Position numbers and translations under genes: made by a program. Below the pieces are notes generated by a model. That model had not been told where the DNA came from. It saw only the letters and a program-made list of their open reading frames with translations, and searched no databases. A stretch of 21,898 bases of DNA from an uncultured Clostridia bacterium (GTDB lineage: Bacteria; Bacillota_I; Bacilli_A; RF39; UBA660): NCBI GenBank assembly GCA_947569225.1, contig CANORX010000001.1, positions 1-21,898 of the forward strand, written 5' to 3'. Below, piece after piece: positions 15,230 through 21,898 of the stretch (positions are counted from its first letter, which is position 1; each line of letters starts with the position of its first letter).

Positions 15230-16571
15230 TATTATCTCCCTCACTTTTTAGATAGTTTTTGAAGTTAACAAAACTTCTTTCAAATAATAGTTCAGCTGTT
15301 CCTGTACTACCACTTCTGTTTTTTGATATTATTAGTTCTGTTGGTGATATTACTGGTCTTTCTTTTGCTTTAAATTTGTAGTAATCATCGCAGTATATGA
15401 ATGTTACTATGTCTGCGTCTTGTTCTATAGATCCACTTTCTTTTAAGTCACTCATAAGTGGTCTTTTGTCTTCTCTAGCTTCAACTCCACGTGATAGTTG
15501 CGCGAGGGCTATTACTGGTACTTCTAATTCCATTGCTAGTTTTTTTAAGTCCCTCGATATTTCACTTACTTCGTTTGCTCTTTGTCCTTGATATTTGCTT
15601 GAGCTACTTAGTAATTGTAAGTAATCGACTATTATTATGTCTAAGCCTTTTTCACTTTGTTTTAGTCTTCTACATTTGCTTCTCATTTCAGATACTGTTA
15701 TTGCAGGTGTGTCATCTATGTAGACTTTTGTATCTGCTAGTAAGCTTAGTGTTTCATTGTATTTTTTCCAATCTGTGTGTTCAAATCTTCCTGTTCTTAA
15801 TTTCATAGAATCTATTTGTCCGACTGATGAGAACATTCTGTTTACTACTTGTACTGCACTCATTTCTAGTGTGAAGAAAGCCACTGATTTTTTGGAGTTT
15901 ATTGCTATGTTTGTAGCTACGTTTATCGCTAAGGCTGTTTTACCCATACCAGGACGTGCGGCTATTATTATTAATTCGTTAGGGTGAAAGCCTGTTGTTC
16001 TTTTGTCTAAGTCATAAAATCCTGTAGGTATTCCTGTTATATCTCCACCATTTTTTGCTAGGAATTCTATTTCTTCTTGAGCTTTGTCTAATACTTCTTG
16101 TATTGGTTTTATGTCTTTTGTCATTCTGTCTGCGTTTACAGCTAATATGCTTTTTTCGGCATTTTCTACTATTATGTTTAGTTCGTCTTTTTCGTCATAG
16201 CATTCGTCTATTATTTTTGTTGATTTGTTTATTAGTGTTCTTAATACATATTTTTCAAATATTATGTTTATATAATATTCAATGTTTGCAGGTGTTGCTA
16301 CTGTGTCTACTAGTTCTGTTAGGTATTCTAATCCACCTACTGAGCCCAGTGTGCCGTTTTTTTCTAATTCGTTTGCTACTGTTGTTGTGTCTATAGCTAT
16401 GTTGTTTTTTCTAAGTTTTTCTAGGACTTCGAATATTTTTTTGTGGGATTCTAGATAGAACATGTCTGTTGTTAGTTCTTCACATACTTTATCCAATCCA
16501 CTTTTACTTAGAAAGGCACATCCTAATGAATTTATTTCGGCATTTATGTTTTGTGGTTCTTTTCTTGCCAC
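15222..16571 (-). CDS. dnaB: Replicative DNA helicase DnaB (DnaC in Bacillus)
   Basis: Hexameric 5'-3' helicase that unwinds the replication fork. The 449 residues include the primase-binding N-terminal domain (1-150, with NSLGCAFL and the SVGGLEYLTELVD motif) and the RecA-like ATPase: Walker A ARPGMGKT (205-212), FFTLEMSA, Walker B IIIVDYLQLL, and LAQLSRGVEAREDKRPLMSD, followed by LKESGSIEQDADIV. The start is GTG, directly after the rplI TAG (zero-base gap), with GGTGAT at the end of rplI as the ribosome site. No intein is present. Order rplI-dnaB is conserved in Firmicutes, often with gdpP before rplI, which is missing here. Confidence 0.97.
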   Translation of the reverse strand: MARKEPQNINAEINSLGCAFLSKSGLDKVCEELTTDMFYLESHKKIFEVLEKLRKNNIAIDTTTVANELEKNGTLGSVGGLEYLTELVDTVATPANIEYYINIIFEKYVLRTLINKSTKIIDECYDEKDELNIIVENAEKSILAVNADRMTKDIKPIQEVLDKAQEEIEFLAKNGGDITGIPTGFYDLDKRTTGFHPNELIIIAARPGMGKTALAINVATNIAINSKKSVAFFTLEMSAVQVVNRMFSSVGQIDSMKLRTGRFEHTDWKKYNETLSLLADTKVYIDDTPAITVSEMRSKCRRLKQSEKGLDIIIVDYLQLLSSSSKYQGQRANEVSEISRDLKKLAMELEVPVIALAQLSRGVEAREDKRPLMSDLKESGSIEQDADIVTFIYCDDYYKFKAKERPVISPTELIISKNRSGSTGTAELLFERSFVNFKNYLKSEGDNNE

Positions 16572-17012
16572 CTAATCACCGCCTTCAAGTACTACTCTCA
16601 GTTCAGCTTGTACTTGTTTGTGTAAGTTGATTTTTACTAAGTGTGTCCCTAGTGTGTTAATGTTTTCTGATGTGATTATTTTTTTGTCTATTTCTATGTT
16701 CTTTTTCTTTAATTCTTCACTTATTTGTTTGGAACTGATACTTCCAAATACTTTTCCTTCTTTGCCCGTTTTTACAGGTATTTTTATTTCTAGTTTTTCT
16801 ATTGTTTCTTTTAGTTTGTTACAATTTGCGATTAACTCTTTTTCTTTTTCTTCTCTTTCTTCTATTTGTGTACTTAGTACTTCATTACTTTTTTGTGAAT
16901 ATACTACTGCTTTTTTATTTTTTATGAGAAAACTTCCGAAGCCGTCTTTGACTTCTTTGATTTGATCTTTTTTTCCTGTTCCTTTTACGTCTTCAATTAG
17001 TATTACTTTCAT
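16572..17012 (-). CDS. rplI: 50S ribosomal protein L9
   Basis: Binds 23S rRNA domain V through its N-terminal domain and reaches out from the ribosome on a long helix. The 146 residues start MKVILIEDVKGTGKKDQIKE, followed by VKDGFGSFLIKNKKAVV; a charged helix spans about 42-75, and the C-terminal domain contains GKVFGSISSKQI and INLHKQVQAELRVVL. The rRNA-contact loop is unusual: DGFGSFLIKNKKA is one residue shorter than the usual DGYxxNFLxPxxLA and lacks the conserved Asn. ATG behind GGAGG. It is the first gene of the five-gene replication and wall unit, with a strong promoter close upstream. Confidence 0.95.
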   Translation of the reverse strand: MKVILIEDVKGTGKKDQIKEVKDGFGSFLIKNKKAVVYSQKSNEVLSTQIEEREEKEKELIANCNKLKETIEKLEIKIPVKTGKEGKVFGSISSKQISEELKKKNIEIDKKIITSENINTLGTHLVKINLHKQVQAELRVVLEGGD

Positions 17013-17030
17013 AATTTCCTCCGTCTTATA

Positions 17031-17059
17031 ATTATATCAAGTTTTAAGAATTTTTGCAA
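17031..17059 (-). promoter_or_regulatory. Strong sigma-A promoter of the rplI-dnaB unit
   Basis: Minus strand: -35 TTGCAA (17054-17059), 17-nt spacer, extended -10 TGaTATAAT (-10 at 17031-17036). The leader is about 12 nt long and holds only the ribosome site, so there is no room for an L9-type leader structure. Confidence 0.8.
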
Positions 17060-17075
17060 AGTGCAAGTTTAGGTA

Positions 17076-17105
17076 CAAAAAAAGAGTATTTATTTTTACC
17101 CTTTT
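17076..17105 (-). terminator. Terminator of the lipoprotein gene
   Basis: Minus-strand stem AAAAGGGTA / TACTCTTTT (17097-17105 and 17080-17088) with one G-U pair and an 8-nt loop, followed by a T run. It lies directly after the stop at 17111. Confidence 0.8.
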
Positions 17106-17110
17106 TATAT

Positions 17111-17668
17111 TTATTTTTTGTTTATATTAACATCTAAATATTTATTTAGTACTTCTGTAGCTTCTTCTTCTGGTACTGCTTCATATTTTGTTGCTGTTAA
17201 TATTGCGTTAGTACCTGATAATATTCCACCAAATTGTGCATAATACATTTTAGTACCATCTTCTAATACTGTTACAGTTGCAGGATAAGTTTGAGTGTAT
17301 GTTACTTTTTTACTTACTTTATAAGCACATACATCTTTTTCTATATATCCATAAGGTAGCTCTATTACTAATTGCCCTTTTTCGTTATAAAATTCAGATA
17401 AATCTATAGTTGATATTTTATAATCTTCATAGTCTATTTCCTCTGTAATAGTTGCATCTAAATATGTTTCTATCACTTTTTCTTCAAAGCTACCTATTAA
17501 TTTTTCAACAACATTATTATTAAATCCATTTACGTCCCTTGTTGTTTGGTATTCAGTGCTACTTGATGTTGATGGTATGTTTGAATTAACCTTGTTAGAA
17601 CATCCTCCTAAAATATTTAATGTTATTAATCCTGCTAGTGCAGTACTTAAAAATTGTTTCTTTGTCAT
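17111..17668 (-). CDS. Unrecognised lipoprotein
   Basis: A 185-residue lipoprotein. The signal peptide ends in a lipobox, ILGGC, with Cys23 as the lipidation site, followed by a Ser/Asn/Thr-rich linker (24-45). The mature part (about 50-183) looks like a single mixed domain with TIDLSEFYNEKGQLVIELPY and a second Cys at 114; I do not recognise it. It would sit on the outer face of the membrane. ATG behind AAGGGGG. It is 62 nt after clpB, with no terminator between them and only poor promoter candidates, so it may be co-transcribed from the CIRCE-controlled promoter. Its own terminator follows. Confidence 0.82.
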   Translation of the reverse strand: MTKKQFLSTALAGLITLNILGGCSNKVNSNIPSTSSSTEYQTTRDVNGFNNNVVEKLIGSFEEKVIETYLDATITEEIDYEDYKISTIDLSEFYNEKGQLVIELPYGYIEKDVCAYKVSKKVTYTQTYPATVTVLEDGTKMYYAQFGGILSGTNAILTATKYEAVPEEEATEVLNKYLDVNINKK

Positions 17669-17730
17669 TTTTTATTTCCCCCTTTGACAGACATAGTTGT
17701 ACCATAAAACATACTAAACGTCATTATAAT

Positions 17731-19830
17731 TTAATTATTTTTAATATATAATTTATCTTCTTTTGTGTCTATAATAATTTTACTTCCATATTTTATTTCG
17801 TCTTTGATTATTTTTTCTGCTAATAGTGTTTCTATATTATGTGTTACAAATCTTTTTATAGGTCTTGCTCCAAATGTTTCTTCAAAGGCATTATTGATTA
17901 TAAAGTCTACTGCTAGTGAAGTGAGTTCTATTTTTATGTTAATGTGATTTAGTCTTGATTCTAGTTCATTAATTATTTTATCTAATATTTTATATATTAC
18001 TTCTTTGTTTAGAGCGTTAAATATTATTATTTCATCTATACGATTGATAAATTCAGGTCTAAATGTGCTTTTTAATTCTTCTAAAGCTTTGGCGTTTCCT
18101 TCTTTTTTATCTTCTAATATGTATTCACTTCCTATGTTTGATGTCATAATTATTATTGTGTTTTTGAAGTCAATTAGTTTACCTGTGCTATCAGTGATAT
18201 GTCCGTCATCTAGTATTTGAAGTAGTATATTAAATATGTCTCTATGTGCTTTTTCTATTTCATCAAATAATACTATGCTATATGGGTTACGTCTTACTTT
18301 TTCGGTAAGTTCTCCTCCTTCGTCATATCCAATATAGCCAGGAGGCGCGCCTAATAATCTAGAAACATTAAACGCTTCCATGTATTCTGAACAATCTATC
18401 CTTATAATATGTCTTTTGTCATCGAATAATTCATATGCAAGAGATTTAGCTAGTTCTGTTTTTCCTACTCCAGTTGGTCCCATAAATACGAATGAACCTA
18501 TTGGTTTGTTAGGGTCTTTTATTCCGCTTCTTGCTCTTAAAATAGCATCACTCACTCTTTCAACGGCATCGTCTTGCCCGATGATTTGTTTTTTTAAGTT
18601 TTCTTTTAGGTTTAAAAGTTTTTCTTTTTCTCCACTAATTAGTTTTTGTATCGGTATGTTTGTCCATTTGGCAACTATTTTGGCTATGTCTTCTTCATTT
18701 ACTGTGTCACTTAGCATTTTTGTGTTTATTTTTGTTTTTAATTCTTCTAATTCTTTTTCTAATTTGGGTATTGTAGCATGACAAAGTTTTGCAGCAGTTT
18801 CTAAGTCATAGTTGTTTTCAGCGTTTCTATATTCAAAACGTGCATGTTCTAATTCTTCTTTCTTTTTGTTGATTTCATCATTTAGATTTTTTTCTTCGTT
18901 CCATTTAGTCCTCATTGTTGTTTCTTCTTCTTTTAGTTTTAATAATTCTTTGTTTATTTCTTCTTTTCTTTGTTTAGATAGCTCATCTTTTTCTTTTTTT
19001 ATAGCTTCTTTTTCTATTTCTAAGTTCATGATTTTTCTTGTTAGTGTGTCTAATTCCATTGGTACACTTGCCATTTGCATTTTTATTGTTGCACATGCTT
19101 CATCTACTAAGTCTATAGCTTTATCAGGCAAGAATCTATCAGTTATGTATCTGTCTGATAGTACTCCTGCACTTATAAGGGCACTATCTTTTATGTTAAC
19201 ACTATGGAATAGTTCAAATCTTTCTTTTATTCCTCTTAGTATTGTTATTGTGTCTTCTACGCTAGGTGCATTAACTGTTATTTTTTGTAGACGTCTTTCT
19301 AAGGCACCATCTTTTTCTATGTATTTGCGGTATTCATTTAATGTTGTTGCGCCTATTAGTCTTATTTCTCCTCTAGCTAGTAATGGTTTTAGTAAGTTTC
19401 CTGCATCCATTGCACCGCTTGAACCAGCCCCTACAATCATGTGTATTTCATCTATGAATAGTATTATTTCTTTATTAGAGTTTTCTATTTCTTTTAAGAC
19501 TTTTTTTAGTCTTTCTTCAAATTCTCCTTGATATTTTGCTCCTGCAATTAAAGCACCTAAGTCAAGTGACCAAATTTTTTTGTTTTTTAGTGTGCTTGGT
19601 ACGTCTCCTCTTATTATACGCATTGCTAACCCTTCTACTATTGCTGTTTTTCCTACACCAGGTTCACCAATTAATACAGGATTGTTTTTTGTCTTTCTAG
19701 ATAGTATTCTAATTATACTTCTAATCTCTTCATCTCTTCCTATTATAGGGTCTATTTTGTTATTTTTTGCTAATTCTGTTATGTCTTTTCCATAACTCTC
19801 TAATACATTTTCGTTTTCTTGATTATACAT
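17731..19830 (-). CDS. clpB: ClpB-type disaggregase lacking the N-terminal domain
   Basis: Hexameric AAA+ chaperone that, with DnaK, extracts proteins from aggregates. First ATPase domain: Walker A GEPGVGKT (55-62) and ILFIDEIHM (124-132). Middle coiled coil about 257-370, of ClpB length. Second ATPase domain: Walker A GPTGVGKT (451-458), [26 protein letters not shown] and [11 protein letters not shown]. No ClpP-docking IGF/LGF loop is seen, so it should not feed ClpP. At 699 residues it lacks the usual N-domain of about 150 residues, as in Mycoplasma ClpB and the short E. coli ClpB isoform. ATG 19830 is preferred because AAGGGGTGAT fits it; the GTG at 19839 lies within that site. Confidence 0.93.
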   Translation of the reverse strand: MYNQENENVLESYGKDITELAKNNKIDPIIGRDEEIRSIIRILSRKTKNNPVLIGEPGVGKTAIVEGLAMRIIRGDVPSTLKNKKIWSLDLGALIAGAKYQGEFEERLKKVLKEIENSNKEIILFIDEIHMIVGAGSSGAMDAGNLLKPLLARGEIRLIGATTLNEYRKYIEKDGALERRLQKITVNAPSVEDTITILRGIKERFELFHSVNIKDSALISAGVLSDRYITDRFLPDKAIDLVDEACATIKMQMASVPMELDTLTRKIMNLEIEKEAIKKEKDELSKQRKEEINKELLKLKEEETTMRTKWNEEKNLNDEINKKKEELEHARFEYRNAENNYDLETAAKLCHATIPKLEKELEELKTKINTKMLSDTVNEEDIAKIVAKWTNIPIQKLISGEKEKLLNLKENLKKQIIGQDDAVERVSDAILRARSGIKDPNKPIGSFVFMGPTGVGKTELAKSLAYELFDDKRHIIRIDCSEYMEAFNVSRLLGAPPGYIGYDEGGELTEKVRRNPYSIVLFDEIEKAHRDIFNILLQILDDGHITDSTGKLIDFKNTIIIMTSNIGSEYILEDKKEGNAKALEELKSTFRPEFINRIDEIIIFNALNKEVIYKILDKIINELESRLNHINIKIELTSLAVDFIINNAFEETFGARPIKRFVTHNIETLLAEKIIKDEIKYGSKIIIDTKEDKLYIKNN

Positions 19831-19853
19831 TTTTATCACCCCTTATGGCTATG

Positions 19854-19882
19854 ATTATAACTCTTAAATTAGCACTTGTCAA
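19854..19882 (-). promoter_or_regulatory. Consensus sigma-A promoter of clpB
   Basis: Minus strand: perfect -35 TTGACA (19877-19882), 17-nt spacer, perfect -10 TATAAT (19854-19859). The -35 lies in the CIRCE spacer and one CIRCE arm covers the region downstream of it. Confidence 0.92.
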
Positions 19883-19895
19883 TACAGAGTGCTAA
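19869..19895. promoter_or_regulatory. CIRCE element (HrcA operator)
   Basis: TTAGCACTT, nine bases, GAGTGCTAA, one base off the consensus TTAGCACTC-N9-GAGTGCTAA. HrcA is the known repressor that binds CIRCE and is released on heat stress. Here it covers the -35 and part of the spacer of the clpB promoter, so clpB (and perhaps the lipoprotein after it) should be heat inducible. Confidence 0.95.
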
Positions 19896-19903
19896 TTGAG
19901 GTT

Positions 19904-19928
19904 TAAAAAAAAGGATTTTTACCTTTTT
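19904..19928 (-). terminator. Terminator of the 77-residue gene
   Basis: Minus-strand stem AAAAAGG / CCTTTTT (19922-19928 and 19908-19914), 7-nt loop, then more T. It lies between the stop at 19932 and the CIRCE box. The stem is A-T rich and short. Confidence 0.65.
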
Positions 19929-19931
19929 ATA

Positions 19932-20165
19932 TTATTTTATTATTCTTAAATATTTTGGTGTTTCTTTGTGATTTTTTAATTTTAATTGTAATAATTGTAT
20001 TTTTAATCTTCTTAATGATTTTTTTGGTGCATGAATTCTCATCTCTGTTTTGTTTTTTCTTATCATATATAGTGCTATTCTTGCATATTCATCACATAAT
20101 TCTTGACTAATATTTGGATGCGCTTTTCTAATTCCATTATAGATGTCTTCCATTAAATTATTCAT
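19932..20165 (-). CDS. Unrecognised small basic protein, 77 residues
   Basis: A 77-residue protein I do not recognise. It begins MNNLMEDIYNGIRKAHPNIS and is followed by a helical segment with LCDEYARIALYMIRKNK. The C-terminal half is strongly basic (KKSLRRLKIQ, QLKLKNHKE), which might suit nucleic-acid binding, though this is a guess. There is no signal peptide. ATG is preceded by AGGAGA at six bases, and it has a good promoter and a terminator, so I think it is a real gene and not chance coding. Its neighbours, dacF and clpB, give no clue. Confidence 0.75.
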   Translation of the reverse strand: MNNLMEDIYNGIRKAHPNISQELCDEYARIALYMIRKNKTEMRIHAPKKSLRRLKIQLLQLKLKNHKETPKYLRIIK

Positions 20166-20197
20166 TTTTTCTCCTATCTAGTTTTTCAACTTGTTTT

Positions 20198-20226
20198 ATT
20201 ATACATTAAAGATTTGTTAAAATCAA
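20198..20226 (-). promoter_or_regulatory. Promoter of the 77-residue gene
   Basis: Minus strand: -35 TTGATT (20221-20226), 17-nt spacer, -10 TATAAT (20198-20203). It fills most of the gap after dacF, where no convincing terminator is seen, so read-through from dacF is also possible. Confidence 0.7.
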
Positions 20227-20232
20227 TTTAGG

Positions 20233-21444
20233 TTATTTTACTCTTCTTTTCTTTTTAGGTTTTTTCATTATATTTACCGTTCCTAGTATTATTAATAATA
20301 GTAAAATATAATATATTATGTTTTCTTTTAAGTAACTCCATAAGCTAAAGTGTAGTTCTTCACTAATTATAGCTGGAACTTCACTTATAAATTCATTTTT
20401 ATAATATATTTTAAACTTCCCTATTTCTGTGCCTTTTTCTGTAGTGCTTTTTATTATTTCTTCCCCTTCATATTCTATTTTTACGTCTTCTTCTTTGAAA
20501 GGTTTTTCTATGTATTTTGTTATATTCTCTGTTGCTCTTATTCTAGTTTTGTCTTCTTTTGCATATTTTGTTTCTAATGTTTTTAATATTTGGTCTTCTT
20601 CAATTATGTTTATTTTCGAATAGTTTTTCTTTAGTGATGTATATATAGTGTTTAAGTCCATTACATTTTTGTTTTTGTTTTCATATGGTGCATTTATAGA
20701 TATTGTTATTATATTTGTGCTGTCTATTTTTGATAATGTTCCAAGGCATAGTCCTGCGTTACCTGTGTATCCTGTTTTGCTTCCTATTACATATGATAAG
20801 TCATATCCTAAGTTGTTATAGTATTTTAAAGTTGATTTTAATACTATTCCATTTGATAGTGTGTAATTGTTTGTTGTTGCTTCAAAGTATTTTTTGAATG
20901 TTTCATTTTTTAGTGCATGGTTTAAAAGTGTTAGTACGTCTTTTGCTGTTGAGTAGTGTCCTTCTTCATCTAACCCTGTTGTGTTTATGAAGTTTGTGTT
21001 TTCCATATCTAATTCTTTGGCTTTGTCATTCATTTTTTTTACAAAGTTCTTTATGCTTCCTGTTAGACTTATCGCTAAGGCTTGCGTTGCATCTGCTCCT
21101 GATGGTATCATACTACTATAAAGTAATTCATCATATGTTAGAGTGTCTCCTACTTTTAAGCCTGCGACGGATGCATCATATGGTATTTGGTTTAGCATGG
21201 CACTTGTTATTGTTACTTTTTCATTTAAGTCTTTTATGTTTTCTATAGCTACTAGTGTAGTCATAATTTTGGTTAGACTTGCTATGCTGGTTTTTTCGTT
21301 AGAATTTTTTTCATATATGATTTTGTCTTCATCTTGATTATAGACTATTACATATTTAGAGTTTAGTCCTTCTATTTCTAAAGCTTTTAGATTAAAAGGT
21401 ATTATTAAAATTATTGTTAAAATTATATATCCTACTTTTTTCAT
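20233..21444 (-). CDS. dacF: D-alanyl-D-alanine carboxypeptidase (S11, DacF type)
   Basis: Low-molecular-weight penicillin-binding protein that trims the terminal D-Ala from peptidoglycan pentapeptides. The 403 residues comprise a signal peptide (1-22), the peptidase domain with SLTK (Ser56, Lys59), the second motif SGA (115-117) where the common form is SxN, and KTG (223-225), then a beta-rich region (about 265-360) and a C-terminal membrane helix (about 372-391) with a basic tail. The DacA/DacF C-terminal anchor is often amphipathic; here it looks like a true transmembrane segment. No Shine-Dalgarno precedes the ATG, and a -10 box ends six bases before it. With GerQ next door a sporulation role is possible, as for Bacillus DacF, but vegetative function is equally likely. 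Confidence 0.9.
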   Translation of the reverse strand: MKKVGYIILTIILIIPFNLKALEIEGLNSKYVIVYNQDEDKIIYEKNSNEKTSIASLTKIMTTLVAIENIKDLNEKVTITSAMLNQIPYDASVAGLKVGDTLTYDELLYSSMIPSGADATQALAISLTGSIKNFVKKMNDKAKELDMENTNFINTTGLDEEGHYSTAKDVLTLLNHALKNETFKKYFEATTNNYTLSNGIVLKSTLKYYNNLGYDLSYVIGSKTGYTGNAGLCLGTLSKIDSTNIITISINAPYENKNKNVMDLNTIYTSLKKNYSKINIIEEDQILKTLETKYAKEDKTRIRATENITKYIEKPFKEEDVKIEYEGEEIIKSTTEKGTEIGKFKIYYKNEFISEVPAIISEELHFSLWSYLKENIIYYILLLLIILGTVNIMKKPKKKRRVK

Positions 21445-21450
21445 GTATTT

Positions 21451-21459
21451 ATTTTAACA
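21451..21459 (-). promoter_or_regulatory. Extended -10 promoter of dacF placing +1 at the start codon
   Basis: Minus-strand TGtTAAAAT (-10 at 21451-21456). With the usual seven-base distance, transcription would begin at the A of the dacF ATG (21444). No good -35 is present; that space is filled by the gerQ terminator. Confidence 0.55.
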
Positions 21460-21460
21460 T

Positions 21461-21495
21461 AAGAAAAGCAAAAATAGTTATTTATTTTTACTTTT
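21461..21495 (-). terminator. Terminator of gerQ
   Basis: Minus-strand stem AAAAGTAAAAATA / TATTTTTGCTTTT (21483-21495 and 21464-21476), 13 bp with one G-U pair and a 6-nt loop, followed by CTT. It lies just past the gerQ stop and overlaps the upstream part of the dacF promoter. Confidence 0.7.
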
Positions 21496-21501
21496 TACAT
21501 T

Positions 21502-21828
21502 TTATTTATAGTTTATTTTATCATTAAATTCAACATAGTCTAAGTATATCATAAGTAGCATATACCATTTTCCTGTGTTTGGATCACTTAGTATTATGTG
21601 ATCACGACCTGCTTGCTCAATTATTCCTGTGAATATTTTATCTCTATAACTTATTGAGTCTGTAAAACTCATATATACTGTTGCTTTTTTTCCTTTGTTT
21701 AGTCTTAGTATGTTCTCTATGTAACTTTGTTCCATCGCTAGGTTTGGTAAGTCTTCAGGACTATTTGTGTCCCTTTCATAGTATGAATTTCCTGGAAACA
21801 TTGGATTTTCATAGTAACTTCCATTCAT
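21502..21828 (-). CDS. gerQ: Spore coat protein GerQ
   Basis: Inner coat protein that in Bacillus is needed for proper localisation of the cortex-lytic enzyme CwlJ and is cross-linked by the coat transglutaminase. The 108 residues are short compared with the about 180 of B. subtilis; the N-terminal extension is replaced by a 22-residue Tyr/Asn-rich stretch. The conserved core is intact: EQSYIENILRLNKGKKATVY (33-52), IIEQAGRDHIILSDPNTGKW (69-88) and YLDYVEFNDKIN. The first Lys is at 45, so the N-terminal lysines used for cross-linking in B. subtilis are absent. ATG behind AAGGAGTGA. The promoter is unclear: a TATAAT at 21885-21890 could serve sigma-A, and no convincing sigma-E site is seen. 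Confidence 0.9.
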   Translation of the reverse strand: MNGSYYENPMFPGNSYYERDTNSPEDLPNLAMEQSYIENILRLNKGKKATVYMSFTDSISYRDKIFTGIIEQAGRDHIILSDPNTGKWYMLLMIYLDYVEFNDKINYK

Positions 21829-21898
21829 TTATTTATCACTCCTTATTAATAAGATATTCAATTACTTTTAAAATAGACACTTTTATTATATAATTAGT

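Noticed and set aside
17669..17730. Independent promoter for the lipoprotein, including a sporulation sigma factor site
   Set aside because: Only a poor TTTAGT / TATGTC pair is found and no sigma-E or sigma-G pattern has correct spacing.
18812..19531. Long plus-strand open frame (239 codons) inside clpB
   Set aside because: It is antisense to a clear ClpB coding region; its Ser/Phe/Leu-rich translation is what an A+T-rich, purine-biased gene gives on the other strand, and it lacks a Shine-Dalgarno.
17731..19830. ClpC or ClpA, a partner of the ClpP in this window
   Set aside because: The middle domain is ClpB length and no IGF/LGF docking loop is seen in the second ATPase domain; ClpB is the better call.
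1..21898. Mycoplasma-type genetic code (TGA as Trp)
   Set aside because: The low GC and short ClpB suggested it, but walJ ends in TGA at the expected length and Trp is encoded by TGG, so the standard code applies.

Overview
The window is a very A+T-rich bacterial chromosome segment that I read as a low-GC Bacillota (Firmicutes) genome, probably an anaerobic, gut-type Bacilli lineage near the Erysipelotrichia/Mollicutes branch. The placement is inference. It rests on purine-rich Shine-Dalgarno sites, sigma-A promoters often carrying an extended -10, Firmicutes marker genes (whiA, rlmH, walJ, gerQ, ftsEX) and an HrcA/CIRCE box. TGA is used as a stop (for example at 12997-12999), so this is the standard bacterial code and not Mycoplasma code 4. 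GerQ, a spore-coat protein, implies a spore former or a recent descendant of one.

All genes but one read leftward (minus strand); the exception is clpP at 3029-3595. From left to right: a consensus promoter firing out of the left edge; a 43-codon remnant of an HD-domain hydrolase gene; gap and a TGS/ThrRS-like nucleoside kinase as a two-gene unit (1-2950); clpP (+), converging on a tandem pair of unrecognised paralogues through a shared terminator (3000-5700); a membrane-anchored secreted protein with cohesin-like and cadherin-like beta-sandwich regions (5727-6764); a cell-division and envelope block yitT-like / ftsE / ftsX / M23 hydrolase / whiA (7011-11632); an unrecognised protein with a Gln/Pro-rich linker (11744-12490); the core block rplI / dnaB / LysM-G5-M23 hydrolase / walJ / rlmH (12563-17012), whose genes touch or overlap; a lipoprotein and an N-domain-less ClpB behind a textbook CIRCE-controlled promoter (17111-19895); a 77-residue unknown; a DacF-type D,D-carboxypeptidase; and gerQ (to 21828).

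Functionally the window mixes replication (DnaB), translation (L9, RlmH), central carbon metabolism (GAPDH), proteostasis (ClpP, ClpB) and a strong cell-wall component: FtsEX with its likely client hydrolase, a second LysM-anchored M23 hydrolase, a D,D-carboxypeptidase and the WalJ-family hydrolase. The rplI-dnaB-walJ-rlmH neighbourhood lies near oriC in many Firmicutes, and the strong strand bias fits a leading-strand location, but no origin is visible here.

There are no rRNA or tRNA genes, CRISPR arrays or insertion sequences that I could recognise, and no gene-free stretch longer than 300 bases. The most unusual signals are the two unrecognised paralogues, the apparently leaderless dacF start (with a matching layout at the left edge), perfect 16-bp palindromes over two promoters, the gene remnant behind gap, and the very compact terminator/promoter overlaps. 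I did not find a clearly new multi-gene system.
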